In this document: positions 15,040 through 15,101 of the stretch, piece by piece
How positions within the stretch are numbered: the first letter of the stretch is position 1
Layout of the letters: every line of letters starts with the position of its first letter
Assembly (NCBI GenBank): GCA_030618945.1
Contig: JAUXCI010000031.1
Location: 1 to 15,101 of the forward strand
Origin: Flavobacteriaceae bacterium
Lineage (GTDB): Bacteria > Bacteroidota > Bacteroidia > Flavobacteriales > Flavobacteriaceae
Length of the DNA stretch: 15,101 nt
Direction of reading: 5' to 3'
Made by a program: the position numbers and the translations under genes
The notes under the pieces: model-generated
What the model was told of the DNA's origin: nothing
The model's database searches: none
Seen by the model: the letters and a program-made list of their open reading frames with translations, nothing else

Positions 15040-15101
15040 GGAGCTCATCACCTCGGAGCTCATCACCTCACCTCCGATCACCTCGGAGCTCATCACCTCA
15101 C
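15040..15101. repeat. 15-bp GC-rich tandem repeat running off the window
   Basis: Units of exactly 15 bp follow each other: GGAGCTCATCACCTC at 15040, again at 15055, a variant ACCTCCGATCACCTC at 15070, GGAGCTCATCACCTC at 15085, and AC starting the next unit. All share the core ATCACCTC. The array begins 19 nt after the tsf terminator and is clearly richer in GC than its surroundings. Its full length and any coding role cannot be judged from this window. Confidence 0.9.

Noticed and set aside
15040..15101. CRISPR array reading of the edge repeat
   Set aside because: Units are 15 bp and directly adjacent with no unique spacers, and no cas genes are in the window.

Overview
The window is ordinary core-genome DNA from a low-GC member of the Bacteroidota, most likely class Flavobacteriia. 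Four things point there. Promoters have the form TTG-N19-TAnnTTTG. Clear Shine-Dalgarno sequences are absent. Proteins carry phylum-typical forms, such as a NusA without C-terminal repeats, the IF-2 N-terminus, a DUF2723 protein and a PagL-like outer-membrane protein. The order rplM-rpsI-rpsB-tsf is typical of the group. I cannot name a genus from the sequence alone.

Layout. From 1 to 2432, on the minus strand, lies the rimP-nusA-infB operon, with infB cut by the window edge. It is read from a strong promoter near 2496-2525 through a short leader that holds a terminator-like hairpin. From 2590 to 4829 are a two-domain universal stress protein (+), a PagL/acyloxyacyl-hydrolase-like barrel protein (-) and a tRNA-Gln (-) with its own promoter and terminator. 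From 5008 to 8795 (+) are a large multi-membrane DUF2723 protein, related to TMEM260-type O-mannosyltransferases, and a NodB-type polysaccharide deacetylase. From 8817 to 9113 (-) is a thioredoxin-like protein that has lost both active-site cysteines. polA (+) follows at 9257-12085. From 12242 to 14965 (+) are rplM, rpsI, rpsB and tsf, closed by a clear intrinsic terminator. The last 62 bases are a GC-rich 15-bp tandem repeat that runs off the window.

How the genes fit together. Most of the window serves gene expression: ribosome maturation (RimP), transcription elongation and termination (NusA), translation initiation (IF-2), ribosomal proteins L13, S9 and S2, and elongation (EF-Ts). The rest is DNA replication and repair (polA), envelope and glycan work (PagL-like, DUF2723, deacetylase) and stress response (Usp).

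I found no new defence system, mobile element or CRISPR array. The most interesting signals are regulatory RNA candidates: the rimP leader with two mutually exclusive hairpins, and a long helix in front of rpsB that shares a 10-mer with the rpsB-tsf spacer. Also notable are the repeat-built C-terminal tail of S2, the cysteine-free thioredoxin, and the edge repeat, which resembles the 3' end of 16S rRNA.
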